A stretch of 64,000 nt of DNA from Flavobacteriales bacterium (lineage in GTDB: Bacteria > Bacteroidota > Bacteroidia > Flavobacteriales_F > PHOS-HE28). The notes under the pieces are model-generated. The model was given only the letters and a program-made list of their open reading frames with translations. It did not search any database and was not told where the DNA came from. The stretch is taken from the NCBI GenBank assembly GCA_016713865.1, contig JADJOG010000002.1, positions 62,001-126,000 of the forward strand. Reading direction: 5' to 3'. Positions 18,656 to 27,020 of the stretch are shown here, in pieces. Positions within the stretch are counted from its first letter, which is position 1, and each line of letters starts with the position of its first letter. The translations under genes were made by a program, and so were the position numbers.

Positions 18656-20293
18656 TTACATCATGTCCATGCCGCCACCCATTCCACCGTGACTGTGTGC
18701 CGGTGCTTTCTCTTCCTTCTCCTCGCTGATCACGCACTCGGTCGTCAGCAGCATGCTTGCGATGCTGGCGGCGTTCTCCAGTGCCACGCGCGTCACCTTG
18801 GTGGGGTCGATCACGCCGGCGGCCAGCAGGTTCTCGTATTCCTCGGTGCGGGCGTTGAAGCCGTAGTCGGCGTTGCCCTCGCGCACCTTCTGCACGATGA
18901 TGCTGCCCTCGAGGCCCGCGTTGGCCACGATCTGGCGCAGCGGCTCTTCGATGGCGCGGCGCACGATACCGATGCCGGTGGTCTCGTCGTTGTTGGCGCC
19001 TTCCATCTTCTCGATGGCTTTCTGCGCGCGGATGTAGGCCACTCCGCCGCCGGGCACGATGCCCTCTTCAACAGCGGCGCGGGTCGCGTGCAGCGCGTCG
19101 TCAACGCGGTCCTTCTTCTCCTTCATCTCCACTTCCGTGGCGGCACCGATGTAGAGCACGGCAACACCGCCGGCGAGTTTCGCCAAGCGCTCCTGCAGCT
19201 TCTCCTTGTCGTAGTCGCTGGTGGTGGTCTCCATCTGCGCCTTGATCTGGTTCACGCGAGCGGTGATGTCGCTCTTCTTGCCAGCGCCGTTCACGATGGT
19301 CGTGTTGTCTTTGTCGATGCCGATCTTCTCGGCCTTGCCCAGCATGCTCAGGTCGGCGTTCTCCAGCTTGAAGCCGCGCTCCTCGCTGATCATGGTTCCG
19401 CCGGTGAGGATCGCGATGTCCTCCAGCATGGCCTTACGGCGATCGCCGAAGCCCGGTGCCTTCACAGCGGCCACTTTCAGGGCGCCGCGGATCTTGTTCA
19501 CCACCAAGGTGGCCAGCGCTTCACCGTCGATGTCCTCGGCGATGATCAGCAAAGGCTTGCCGGTCTGGGCGGACTTCTCCAGCACGGGAAGCAGCTCCTT
19601 CATGGTGCTGATCTTCTTGTCGTAGATCAGGATGTAGGCGTTCTCCAGGTCGGCCTCCATCTTCTCCGCGTTGGTCACGAAGTAGGGGCTGAGGTAGCCG
19701 CGGTCGAACTGCATGCCTTCCACCACTTCAACCGTTGTATCGGTGCCTTTCGCTTCTTCCACGGTGATCACGCCTTCCTTCTTCACCTTGGCCATTGCCT
19801 CGGCGATCAAGGTGCCGATGGCGTCGTCGTTATTGGCGCTGATCGAAGCCACTTGCTTGATCTTGGCGTTGTCGTCGCCCACGGACTTGCTCATCTTCTT
19901 GAGCTCGTCCACCACGGCGGTCACGGCCTTGTCGATGCCGCGCTTCAGGTCCATGGGGTTTGCGCCAGCGGCAACGTTCTTCAAGCCACTGGTAACGATG
20001 GCTTGCGCGAGCACGGTAGCGGTGGTGGTACCGTCACCGGCGATGTCGGCGGTCTTGCTGGCCACTTCCTTCAGCATCTGGGCGCCCATGTTCTCCACGG
20101 CGTCCTTCAGCTCGATCTCCTTGGCCACGGTAACGCCGTCCTTGGTCACTTGGGGCGCTCCGAATTTCTTGTCGATGATCACGTTGCGGCCCTTGGGACC
20201 GAGGGTCACCTTCACAGCGTTCGCGAGGTGGTCGACGCCGCGCTTCAAGCGGTCGCGCGCGTCAATCTCGAATTGGATGTTCTTGGCTGCCAT
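18656..20293 (-). CDS. groL: Chaperonin GroEL
   Basis: A full-length 545-residue 60-kDa chaperonin. The start MAAKNIQFEIDARDRL, the ATP-site segments VKVTLGPKGRNV and AGDGTTTATVLAQ (with the catalytic Asp in GDGTTT), the apical helix region DRGYLSPYFVT, the signature AAVEEGIVPGGG, and a GGM-rich C-terminal tail (GGMGGGMDMM) are all present and in order. With GroES it forms the ATP-driven folding chamber in the cytoplasm. It lies 54 bp downstream of groES and is followed by a strong hairpin terminator, so it closes the miaB-to-groEL cluster. The frame is intact, unlike many genes here. Confidence 0.99.
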   Translation of the reverse strand: MAAKNIQFEIDARDRLKRGVDHLANAVKVTLGPKGRNVIIDKKFGAPQVTKDGVTVAKEIELKDAVENMGAQMLKEVASKTADIAGDGTTTATVLAQAIVTSGLKNVAAGANPMDLKRGIDKAVTAVVDELKKMSKSVGDDNAKIKQVASISANNDDAIGTLIAEAMAKVKKEGVITVEEAKGTDTTVEVVEGMQFDRGYLSPYFVTNAEKMEADLENAYILIYDKKISTMKELLPVLEKSAQTGKPLLIIAEDIDGEALATLVVNKIRGALKVAAVKAPGFGDRRKAMLEDIAILTGGTMISEERGFKLENADLSMLGKAEKIGIDKDNTTIVNGAGKKSDITARVNQIKAQMETTTSDYDKEKLQERLAKLAGGVAVLYIGAATEVEMKEKKDRVDDALHATRAAVEEGIVPGGGVAYIRAQKAIEKMEGANNDETTGIGIVRRAIEEPLRQIVANAGLEGSIIVQKVREGNADYGFNARTEEYENLLAAGVIDPTKVTRVALENAASIASMLLTTECVISEEKEEKAPAHSHGGMGGGMDMM

Positions 20294-20347
20294 TGCAGTT
20301 GGTTGGGTTTGTGGGATTGATGAGGGCGGGCTAAGTCCGCCGGTTCT

Positions 20348-20638
<291 letters not shown>

Positions 20639-20685
20639 GTCAGGATTGGGTTGTTTGGGTTAGTAGTTGGGTCTATTTACGACCG

Positions 20686-20720
20686 CGCCCCGCCTGACAA
20701 CGGGTGTGCCGGGCGGGGCG
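20686..20720 (-). promoter_or_regulatory. Inverted repeat between secG and groES
   Basis: CGCCCCGCC and GGCGGGGCG form a perfect 9-bp dyad with a 17-base loop, 48 bp before the groES start and 87 bp past the secG stop. It could terminate transcripts from miaB-secG, or be part of the groES leader. No T tract follows, so both roles remain open. Confidence 0.5.
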
Positions 20721-20759
20721 TGGTGGCTTGGTCCTGTCAATTTCTCCGTGATCGCGCTG

Positions 20760-20783
20760 GTGCTGTCAGTTTCGACTGTCAGG
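20760..20783 (-). promoter_or_regulatory. Tandem TGACAG heptamers upstream of groES
   Basis: On the minus strand CTGACAG occurs twice with a 6-base gap (13 bases start to start), and TTGACAG occurs once more about 20 bases nearer to groES. This placement upstream of a heat-shock operon suggests a promoter or activator site; CIRCE and E. coli sigma-32 sequences are absent. Confidence 0.4.
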
Positions 20784-20807
20784 CTGGCGATCGCCCAAGA
20801 AGACAGG

Positions 20808-21131
20808 TTATTCCGGGAGGGCTTCTTCTTCGGCGGGAGCTTCGGAAGAGGCGGGTTCACCCGTGGTTTGCTCAGTGGCGTCCAAGTCATTCAGGGTGTC
20901 CGGACCAGCATTTTGCTGAAGGCCAGCGGATACCAGGCACAGCACCATCAGGGCGCCGCTCAGGGTCCAAGTGGCCTTTTCCAGGAAGTCGGCCGTGCGC
21001 TGCACGCCGCCAATCTGTTGAGCACCGGTGAAACCAGCAGCCAAACCGCCGCCTTTGGGGTTCTGGGCCAGCACCACAAGGGCGAGCATGGCGCAGATGA
21101 TGAGGATGATGATGGTGACTGCTGTGAACAT
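20808..21131 (-). CDS. secG: Preprotein translocase subunit SecG
   Basis: A 107-residue SecG. Two transmembrane helices (about residues 4-24 and 54-74) flank the conserved cytoplasmic loop LAQNPKGGGLAAGFTG, then IGGVQRTADFLEKATW, exactly as in Bacteroidota SecG. An acidic Glu/Ala/Thr-rich tail follows (about 76-107). SecG stabilises the SecYE channel for protein export. Its start lies 2 bp after the stop of the TPR gene, so it is part of the same transcription unit. Confidence 0.95.
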   Translation of the reverse strand: MFTAVTIIILIICAMLALVVLAQNPKGGGLAAGFTGAQQIGGVQRTADFLEKATWTLSGALMVLCLVSAGLQQNAGPDTLNDLDATEQTTGEPASSEAPAEEEALPE

Positions 21132-21133
21132 GT

Positions 21134-22273
21134 TCAGGGGGTCTGTTGCTCTTCCAAGGCTTTGGAAAGGGCCGCGAAATAAGCGCTTTTATCGGGGTAC
21201 TTCAATGCCAAGCGACGGTATGCTTCCATGGCCTTGGGGATATTGCCCTGCCTGGCGTAGATTGTGGCGAGCGTTTCGGTTACCAGCCCTGCGGTATCGT
21301 CGAGGCTCTTCTTGGCGGCTTGTTGTGGCGTGAAGAAGGCGGGTTTGGGTGGGATTTCAGGCGGTTGTTGCCGGATGAAGCGGTCGATGAGCTCGCTGGC
21401 TGCAGCAGGGTCTGGTGCAGCTTTCGCCGTCGGCTGGGCAGCGGTCTGTGCAGCAGGGGTGATTGTGGCTTCTGGCCCAAATGGTTCGCCCGTGTTTCTG
21501 GACACGGCTGCGGTCGGTGCCGCGAACCGGGCCCCACTTGCTGGCGAACCATCGTCTGTTGCGTTTCCAGCCAATCGCTGAAACGCAATCGGCTATTGGC
21601 CGTGGCGCGTGGCTGTGCAGGCGCTGTGGGAGCGACTATTTCAGGCGGCGCCGCTGAGACCGATAAGGGCTCTAACAGAGTGAGGTCGAAGGCGCTTGCC
21701 AGGGCGGCTCGGGTCACCTGTCGGTCGAGTTCATCTTCTTCGATTGCTGGCACCGGGGTTTCGGCGGTGCGGATGTTCTGCACCGGCGGCTCTTCGTCCA
21801 TCTCAATGGGGCCGGGCAATGGCTCTTCGATGGGAACACGGCTTTCGGGCCCCATGGGCAGCAGGCTGTTCGGAAGCGCTGCTTCAATAGGTGCTGGCTC
21901 CGGAGCGGCTTCGGTTACGTTTGGAATGGTGGGCAGCAGCGCAGGTGGGGCGGGTACAGGCGATTCAGTCTTCTCTTTGGAAGGCGCAATCGCGGCGGTT
22001 CCGAGACCGGGTTCGCACCACACGCAACGGGGCGGGCGCCGCACTGTGCTCAATCGCGTCGCGCAGCACGGCACGCGAGGGCAGGTGCGCAGCTGCTGTC
22101 TTCAGCGCTTCATCCGCCAGAACATTGCCTTGTGCGCGTTCGCTTGCGGCGCGCAGGAGCTGTGCTCCGCTGAACCAAGGGAAGCGCTCGGCCATGATGC
22201 GCAGTTCATCCGCATCGTTGCGGGTGCTCAGGCTGGGGTTCTCCAGCAGTCGGGTGAGGCGTTCGCGTTCCAT
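21134..22273 (-). CDS. Tetratricopeptide repeat protein of the lptE-secG cluster (two frameshifts)
   Basis: Three overlapping frames form one gene. The first (22273 to about 21990) starts MERERLTRLLENPS and carries a helical N-terminal domain; the second (about 22000 to 21570) is a Pro/Ala/Glu-rich linker ending LRFSDWLETQQ; the third (about 21574 to 21134) gives ELIDRFIRQQPPEIPPKPAF and a TPR-like end VTETLATIYARQGNIPKAME...LKYPDKSAYFAAL. In many Bacteroidota a single protein with exactly these pieces sits between lptE and secG. Its role is unknown; the TPR end suggests protein-protein contacts near the membrane. Its ATG overlaps the lptE stop as TAATG. Shifts lie near 22000 and 21560. Confidence 0.75.
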
Positions 22274-22818
22274 TACCAGCTGCCCAAAGTGCGATCGAAT
22301 ATATCCTGCGCCAGTTGCTTGCCGATCTCATTCACCAATTGCGATTCGACAGTCGTGAGGTCCTGGCTGCTGTCATAGTCCGCGAAGCGGCTGATGGTGA
22401 ACTGTGCGTTCTTCTTCGGCTCCAAGGTGTTCACGTAGGTCACACTCGCGGTCATGGTCAGGCGGTTGAGCGCCGCCGTTTCATTGGCTTGTATGCTCAC
22501 GGGTTGCACATCGTATCCGGTGATGCTCCCACTGTATTGCAGGTCGCCATTCTCACGTGCCAGCTTCAATGGCGTTTGCGCTAGAAGCAGGTCGCGCACG
22601 GTTTCCGTGAAGGTCTGCGCAGCGGATGGCGTGGCCAATGGTGCGCGCGCATCGAAGAGATCAACAGTCAGCGTTTTCGCTTGTCCAACATCACCACCGG
22701 AGAAGGAGTAGTTCACGCGGCAGGCAGGAAGCAACAGGAGCATCAGGCAATAGGCAGTTGGCAGCACGCCGGGCTTGCCAACTGCCAACCGCCAACTGCC
22801 AACTGCCTCTCGATTCAT
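22273..22818 (-). CDS. lptE: LPS assembly lipoprotein LptE family
   Basis: A protein of the LptE family (181 aa from the ATG at 22818), the outer-membrane lipoprotein that plugs the LptD translocon. A lipobox, LLLLPAC, is followed by VNYSFSGGDVGQAKTLTV, then an alpha/beta LptE fold (TFTETVRDLLLAQTPLKL, GDLQYSGSITGYDVQPVS, VTYVNTLEPKKNAQF) and the end IGKQLAQDIFDRT. The ATG at 22818 overlaps the upstream stop as ATGA, but the lipobox is only reached after a 25-residue stretch encoded by a palindromic heptamer element (22753-22807); an alternative ATG at 22743 would start right at MLLLLPAC. The element seems to have inserted at the 5' end. Confidence 0.85.
   Translation of the reverse strand: MNREAVGSWRLAVGKPGVLPTAYCLMLLLLPACRVNYSFSGGDVGQAKTLTVDLFDARAPLATPSAAQTFTETVRDLLLAQTPLKLARENGDLQYSGSITGYDVQPVSIQANETAALNRLTMTASVTYVNTLEPKKNAQFTISRFADYDSSQDLTTVESQLVNEIGKQLAQDIFDRTLGSW
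22753..22807. repeat. Palindromic heptamer element, copy A (inside lptE)
   Basis: On the plus strand a left arm GGCAGTTGGCAG is followed, after an 11-base loop, by four tandem heptamers of the form AACYGCC (TGCC-AACTGCC-AACCGCC-...). Arm and heptamers are complementary, so the element folds as a hairpin with several registers. On the coding strand it is read as SWRLAVG and LPTAY-like residues at the start of lptE. Confidence 0.85.
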
Positions 22819-24030
22819 GCGATCTCGTACTCCTTGATCTTCCTGTAAAGCGTGCGCTCGCTGATGCCCAATTCGTGAGCTGCGGCCTTCCGGCGATTGC
22901 GGTGCTTGGCCAGCGCTTTCACGATCAGCTCTTTCTCCTTCTCGGTGAGGCTGAGTGTCTCCTCCACCTCGGTGTGGTCGATGTCCTCGTGCGCCACTTG
23001 ATCGCGCGGGACAATGCTCACGGTGCCGGGCATGGGCTGCGCCGGGTGCGGCAGCAAAATCTCTTCGCGGCTCATGGGCTGCACCATGGCGGGCATGGGC
23101 GCGCCGCCAGTGAGCACGTTCACCTTCTCCTTCAGTGCGTTCAGGTCGCTCTTCATGTCGAAGAGGAATTTGAAGATGAGCTCGCGTTCGCTCACACTGT
23201 CCATGCCGCTGCCCGTCGCGCCTCCTCCGGCGGGCACCAGCGCGGTGCTTTCGGCGGGCAGGTAGCTGAGCAAGGTGCTGGCGCTGATCTCGCGGTCGCG
23301 CTCGATCACGCTGAGCTGATCCACGATATTGCGCAATTGGCGCACGTTGCCGGGCCATCGGTAGCTAACGAGCACTTGCACGGCATCGTCGCGCAAGGTG
23401 ATCATGGGCGCCTTGTAACTTGGTGGCAGCTTGCTGCGCGAACCAGCGGAAGAGCAGGTGGATGTCCTCCTTGCGCTCGCGCAATGCGGGCATGAGGATG
23501 GGCACCGTGTTGAGGCGGTAGTACAGGTCTTCGCGGAAGGTGCCGCGCGCCACGGCCTGCAGCATGTTCACGTTGGTGGCGGCTACCACGCGCACATCGG
23601 TCTTCTGCGGCTTGCTGCTGCCCACGCGGATGAACTCGCCGGTCTCCAGCACGCGCAGCAAGCGCACCTGCGTGCTCAGTGGCAACTCGCCCACTTCATC
23701 GAGGAAGAGCGTGCCGCCATTGGCCGTCTCGAAGTAGCCCTTGCGCGCCTCGTGCGCTCCGGTGAAGCTGCCTTTCTCGTGGCCGAAGAGCTCGCTGTCG
23801 ATGGTGCCCTCGGGGATGGCGCCGCAATTCACCGCGTGATATGGGCCGTGCTTCCGTGCGCTGTTCGCGTGGATGATCTTGCTCATCACCTCCTTGCCGC
23901 TTCCGCTCTCGCCCTGCACCAGCACGGTGAGGTCGGTGGGCGCCACTTGCACGGCGATCTCGATGGCGCGATCGAGCAACGGCGATGCGCCGATGATCTC
24001 GAAGCGCTGTTTGATCGGTTGCACGTTCAT
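22815..24030 (-). CDS. Sigma-54-dependent transcriptional activator, AAA+ with Fis HTH (frameshift near 23400)
   Basis: About 405 residues when two frames are joined. It has no N-terminal receiver or GAF domain: the AAA+ module begins at once. Walker A is GESGSGKE, the sigma-54 contact loop is GSFTGA, Walker B is GGTLFLDEVGELP, and sensor/arginine-finger parts are RVVAATN and FREDLYYRLN; the second frame adds YRWPGNVRQLRN and a C-terminal Fis-type HTH (HRNRRKAAAHELGISERTLYRKI). It should activate RpoN promoters. It is the second gene of the miaB-groEL cluster: its ATG overlaps the miaB stop (ATGA) and its stop overlaps the lptE ATG (ATGA). The frames meet at about 23400, where one base breaks the frame. 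Confidence 0.92.
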
Positions 24031-25507
24031 GCCAGAGCCACTTGTTGGTTCAATACTTCAAGCACTTCGCCCTGCAGGCTGCCCGCAGTGGAACTGGTGA
24101 TGCGCACTTTCACCATGTCGCCAGGCTGAAGGAGGTAATGGCCTGTTGGCAGTTGGCCCTCATCAGACTGCCAATTGCCAACTGCCAACTGCCGACTGGC
24201 GACTTCCCGCTGAACAATCACAACACTATTCTGAGAGTTCCGCCCGTACATGCGCTCATCGCTGCGCTTGCTCACGCCTTCGATCAGCACTTCGTGCACT
24301 TGGCCCACGTAGCCGAGCAAACGCGCGGCGCTCTTCTCTTTCTGAAGGTCGATGATCTCTTGCAATCGGCGTCCTTTCACCTCATCGGGCACATCGTCGG
24401 GGTACTTGCGCGCGGCCAAGGTCTTGGGACGCTCGCTGTACTTGAACATAAAGGCCATGTCGAAGCCCACCTCGTTGATCAGCGATAGGGTTTGCTGATG
24501 CTCCTCCTCGGTCTCGCCGCAATAACCGGCGATGATGTCGGTGCTCAGCGCGCAATCGGGCATGTGGGTGCGGATGCCCGCGATGCGCTCCAGGTACCAT
24601 TCCCGCGTGTAGCCGCGGTTCATGCGCTTCAGCACATCGCTGCTGCCGCTCTGCACGGGCAGGTGGATGTACTTGCAGATGTTCGGGTAGCGCGCCATCA
24701 CCACCAGCACCTTGTCGGTCATGTCTTTGGGGTGGCTGGTGCTGTAGCGGATGCGCAAACGCGGGCAGGCCAGCGCCACCATTTCAAGCAGGTCGGCGAA
24801 GTCGGTGGTTGGCAGTTGTTGCGCATGTCCAACTGCCAACTGCCGACTGCCGACTGCCGACTGTGCGCTGGCCTCGCCTGATCGCCATTTGTAGCTGTCC
24901 ACATTCTGCCCCAACAAGGTCACCTCCTTGTAGCCATCGCGCACCAGCTGCTCGCATTCGCGCACGATGCTTGCGAATCGCGGCTGCGCTCACGGCCCCG
25001 GGTGAAGGGTACCACGCAGAAGGCGCACATGTTGTCGCAGCCCCGCATGATGGTCACAAAGGCCGTCACCCCGTTGCTGTTCAGCCGCACCGGCACGATC
25101 TCCCCGTAGGTCTCCTCCCGGCTCAGCAGCACGTTCACCGCTTTCTGGCCCGTGCCCACTTTCTCCAGCAGCTCGGGCAGATTGCGGTAGGCGTCGGGGC
25201 CCACCACCAGATCCACCACCTTCTTCTTCTCCAATAGGTCCTCGCGCATGCGCTCGGCCATGCAGCCCAGCACGCCCACCTTCAGGCCCTTGTTGCGGGC
25301 CTTCAGGTTGTTCATCTCGTTGATGCGCTGCATCACGGTGTACTCGGCCTTCTCGCGGATGCTGCACGTGTTCAGTAGCACCAGGTCGGCTTCCTCGGCG
25401 CTTTTCACCGGGGTGTAGCCGTCCTTGGCCAGGATGCTCGCCACGACTTCGCTGTCGCTCACGTTCATCTGGCAGCCGTAGCTCTCGATATAGACCCGTT
25501 TGGCCAC
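24027..25507 (-). CDS. miaB: tRNA-2-methylthio-N6-dimethylallyladenosine synthase MiaB (frameshift near 24975)
   Basis: A radical SAM methylthiotransferase that modifies A37 of tRNAs. The N-terminal UPF0004 domain has three cluster cysteines (ESYGCQMN, NTCSIREKAE, LGCMAER) and the radical SAM CxxxCxxC motif is CDNMCAFC. The 3' frame adds LLGQNVDSYKW, HLPVQSGSS, the TRAM region (GQVHEVLIEGVSKRS) and a final VLNQQVALA. The frames meet near 24975 (GRERSRD to MRECEQL). Two palindromic heptamer elements are read in frame: one after DSYKW (SAQSAVGSRQLAVG...) and one in the TRAM linker (REVASRQLAVGNWQSD...). Both places are loops that vary in length among relatives. This is the first gene of the cluster. 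Confidence 0.95.
24144..24203. repeat. Palindromic heptamer element, copy B (inside miaB, TRAM linker)
   Basis: Left arm TGTTGGCAGTTGG, a 14-base loop, then tandem heptamers AATTGCC, AACTGCC, AACTGCC, GACTGGC. The coding strand reads it as RQLAVGNWQ in frame. Sequence and design match copies A and C. Confidence 0.85.
24807..24862. repeat. Palindromic heptamer element, copy C (inside miaB, radical SAM loop)
   Basis: Left arm GGTTGGCAGTTG, a 10-base loop, then AACTGCC, AACTGCC, GACTGCC, GACTGCC, GACT. The coding strand reads SAVGSRQLAVG in frame. The element sits 660 bp from copy B in the same gene. Confidence 0.85.
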
Positions 25508-25523
25508 TTGCTTCGGAAAGGGC

Positions 25524-25552
25524 GCCGAAGATACCGGAATGGGGCAGGACTG
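25524..25552 (-). promoter_or_regulatory. TGCCA/TGTCA pair upstream of miaB
   Basis: On the minus strand the leader of miaB has CTGCCACCCTGTCAGTCC within 50 bp of the start, a near relative of the TGACAG units upstream of groES in the same cluster. It may be a shared promoter or activator site. Confidence 0.25.
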
Positions 25553-25665
25553 ACAGGGTGGCAGGTGGGCAATTCGCTCCGCGAGAGTAGTTCCAGGCGG
25601 GGTTGCTCAAATGCGGGAGGCGCTATCGGCCATCGACCGCAGAAGTTTGGATTGGGGCATTAGGT

Positions 25666-26144
25666 TCACTGCTTCACGCCATACTCCCTGAATGACGACT
25701 CGAAAAATGGTACGCCGTCTTCAGCATAGAAGGCGATGTTATTGATAAGGTACGACATGCGAAGTGTGTCATTCACCAGCTTATTTGTTTGAAAAACTGG
25801 ATCGGATTGGGCGAAAAAGGCCCAGCGCCTCCCCAAGTGGTCATAGGAAGGAAAGGGGTGGTATGATGTTCAAGAAAGCGTCGCGTTGCCATTGTCATGT
25901 TGCACATAAAGTTGAAACGATTGCCCCAGTTAACCACATATAGCGAATCGATTCCGCTCGAGCCGGTCGATTTCCTGACTTCCATCGAGCATAGGTATGT
26001 GCCAATTGTATCGAACACCTTGTATTGACCTACAAACTTGTCCCGCCCATCTAATGCAACTGATTGAGTTGATGGTCGGCATTCTTCCTCCTTGCAGCTG
26101 CCAAGGCCGATTAACGCAACAGTTAACAGAGCAGGTTTTCGCAT
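25666..26144 (-). CDS. Hypothetical lipoprotein (frameshift near 25815)
   Basis: An exported lipoprotein of unknown function: MRKPALLTVALIGLGSCK gives a clear lipobox (GLGSC). The body has FVGQYKVFDTIGTYLCSMEV and IDSLYVVNWGNRFNF, the beta-strand pattern of small Bacteroidota lipoproteins that often carry two antiparallel sheets. The first frame stops at 25773 (FFKQISW), but a shift at a run of five A/T bases near 25815 continues in another frame as FAQSDPVFQTNKLVNDTLR, then MSYLINNIAFYAEDG and ends GVKQ at 25666, a fitting end for this type. The segment is visibly lower in GC than its neighbours. It lies 158 bp upstream of miaB. Confidence 0.6.
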
Positions 26145-26318
26145 AGCGACAGAAGTCTAATTGTTCCAATAATTGGGGGGGGGTGGGTCCCCGGCTAAAT
26201 TAGTCATCACACCACACCATCAGAGATGCACATCCCTGCAGGGGTCTGTTCAGTGCATTGTTGGGCTGGCGGGTATTATCGCATTCGTTCACTTAATAGA
26301 CATGGCTATTGATGCCGC

Positions 26319-26789
26319 TCAGCTATCCTTCTTCTCCTTGACCTTCCTCGCCTTCACCTCCTCCTTCAGCAATTTCCCATCGGGAAGGAAGAAGAGCTCG
26401 GCCTTTTCCTTCTCGGTCTCCACGTGTACTTTGAAGAGGCTCGCATGCTCCGGAGTGGCGTGCTCCTCCACATCATCAATCTTCCAGGTAGCGTATTTAC
26501 CAGCCTTCAGCGCGCGGGCTACTGCGCCGGGCAATTCGTTCTTCGAGATGTCGTGCTCGGTGCGCACCCAAGTGCCTTCAGTGGTGTACACGGCCGTATG
26601 CTTCTCGCCCTTCAGCATGAATACCGCGCGGTAGAGCTTGGCGCCTTGCTTCCACTCCTTCACGTTAGCCTTGGGGTAGCGCTGTGCCAGATGCGCCTTC
26701 GCGGCGGCGGGTGGTGTTACAACTGTTGGGGCTTGGCCGAAAGCGTGAATGCCAACGGCCAGAAGGAGTGCGGCGATGAAGTTGCGCAT
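26319..26789 (-). CDS. PepSY-like (BLIP-like, DUF2874) periplasmic protein
   Basis: A 156-residue exported protein. The ATG at 26789 gives a signal peptide MRNFIAALLLAVGIHAFGQA; the upstream open frame runs through an extreme G+C block and is not coding. After the cleavage site come AKAHLAQRYPKANVKEWKQG, then YRAVFMLKGEKHTAVYTTEG and WVRTEHDISKNELPGAV, the repeated PepSY-like fold of Bacteroidota proteins labelled putative beta-lactamase-inhibitor-like. A second unit follows (ALKAGKYATWKIDDVEEH, LFKVHVETEKEKAELFF). The C-terminus is Lys/Glu-rich. The function is unknown; it is likely periplasmic. The 174 bp after its stop (26145-26318) hold nothing I can name. Confidence 0.75.
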   Translation of the reverse strand: MRNFIAALLLAVGIHAFGQAPTVVTPPAAAKAHLAQRYPKANVKEWKQGAKLYRAVFMLKGEKHTAVYTTEGTWVRTEHDISKNELPGAVARALKAGKYATWKIDDVEEHATPEHASLFKVHVETEKEKAELFFLPDGKLLKEEVKARKVKEKKDS

Positions 26790-26837
26790 GGTGTTGGGCG
26801 TGAAGCTATGGAAGCACGAAGACGGCGCATCTTCTTC

Positions 26838-26990
26838 GCGGCGCGGCGGGCCCCGGCCGCGGCCCGCCCGCCCGGGCGGCCGGCGCGGGCCGGGCGCGGC
26901 GGCTTGGCCGGGGCCGCGCGCGGGGGGATTGACGGCTTGCCGAAGACGGCGAGGATCCCCGCCGGCCCCGCGGGGGGGGGACAAAGAGCC
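26838..26990. other. Extreme G+C block of overlapping palindromes
   Basis: About 150 bases upstream of the PepSY-like gene consist almost only of G and C, with many overlapping dyads such as GGCCGCGGCC and GCCCGGGC, and runs of up to nine G. It has no convincing reading frame. It may be a real structured spacer or an assembly artefact. Confidence 0.6.
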
Positions 26991-27020
26991 AGGAAAGGTT
27001 CAACCGACTTGAAGCCCCGC

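Noticed and set aside
18569..20320. Long plus-strand open frame (583 codons) opposite groEL
   Set aside because: It is an antisense shadow caused by high GC; its composition is His/Leu/Gly-rich with no domain, and groEL is intact on the other strand.
20639..20807. CIRCE (HrcA) element upstream of groES
   Set aside because: The TTAGCACTC-N9-GAGTGCTAA pattern is absent; the dyad present is GC-rich and unrelated.
22753..24862. CRISPR array
   Set aside because: The repeats are 7-base tandem units inside genes, without spacers of even length or cas genes.
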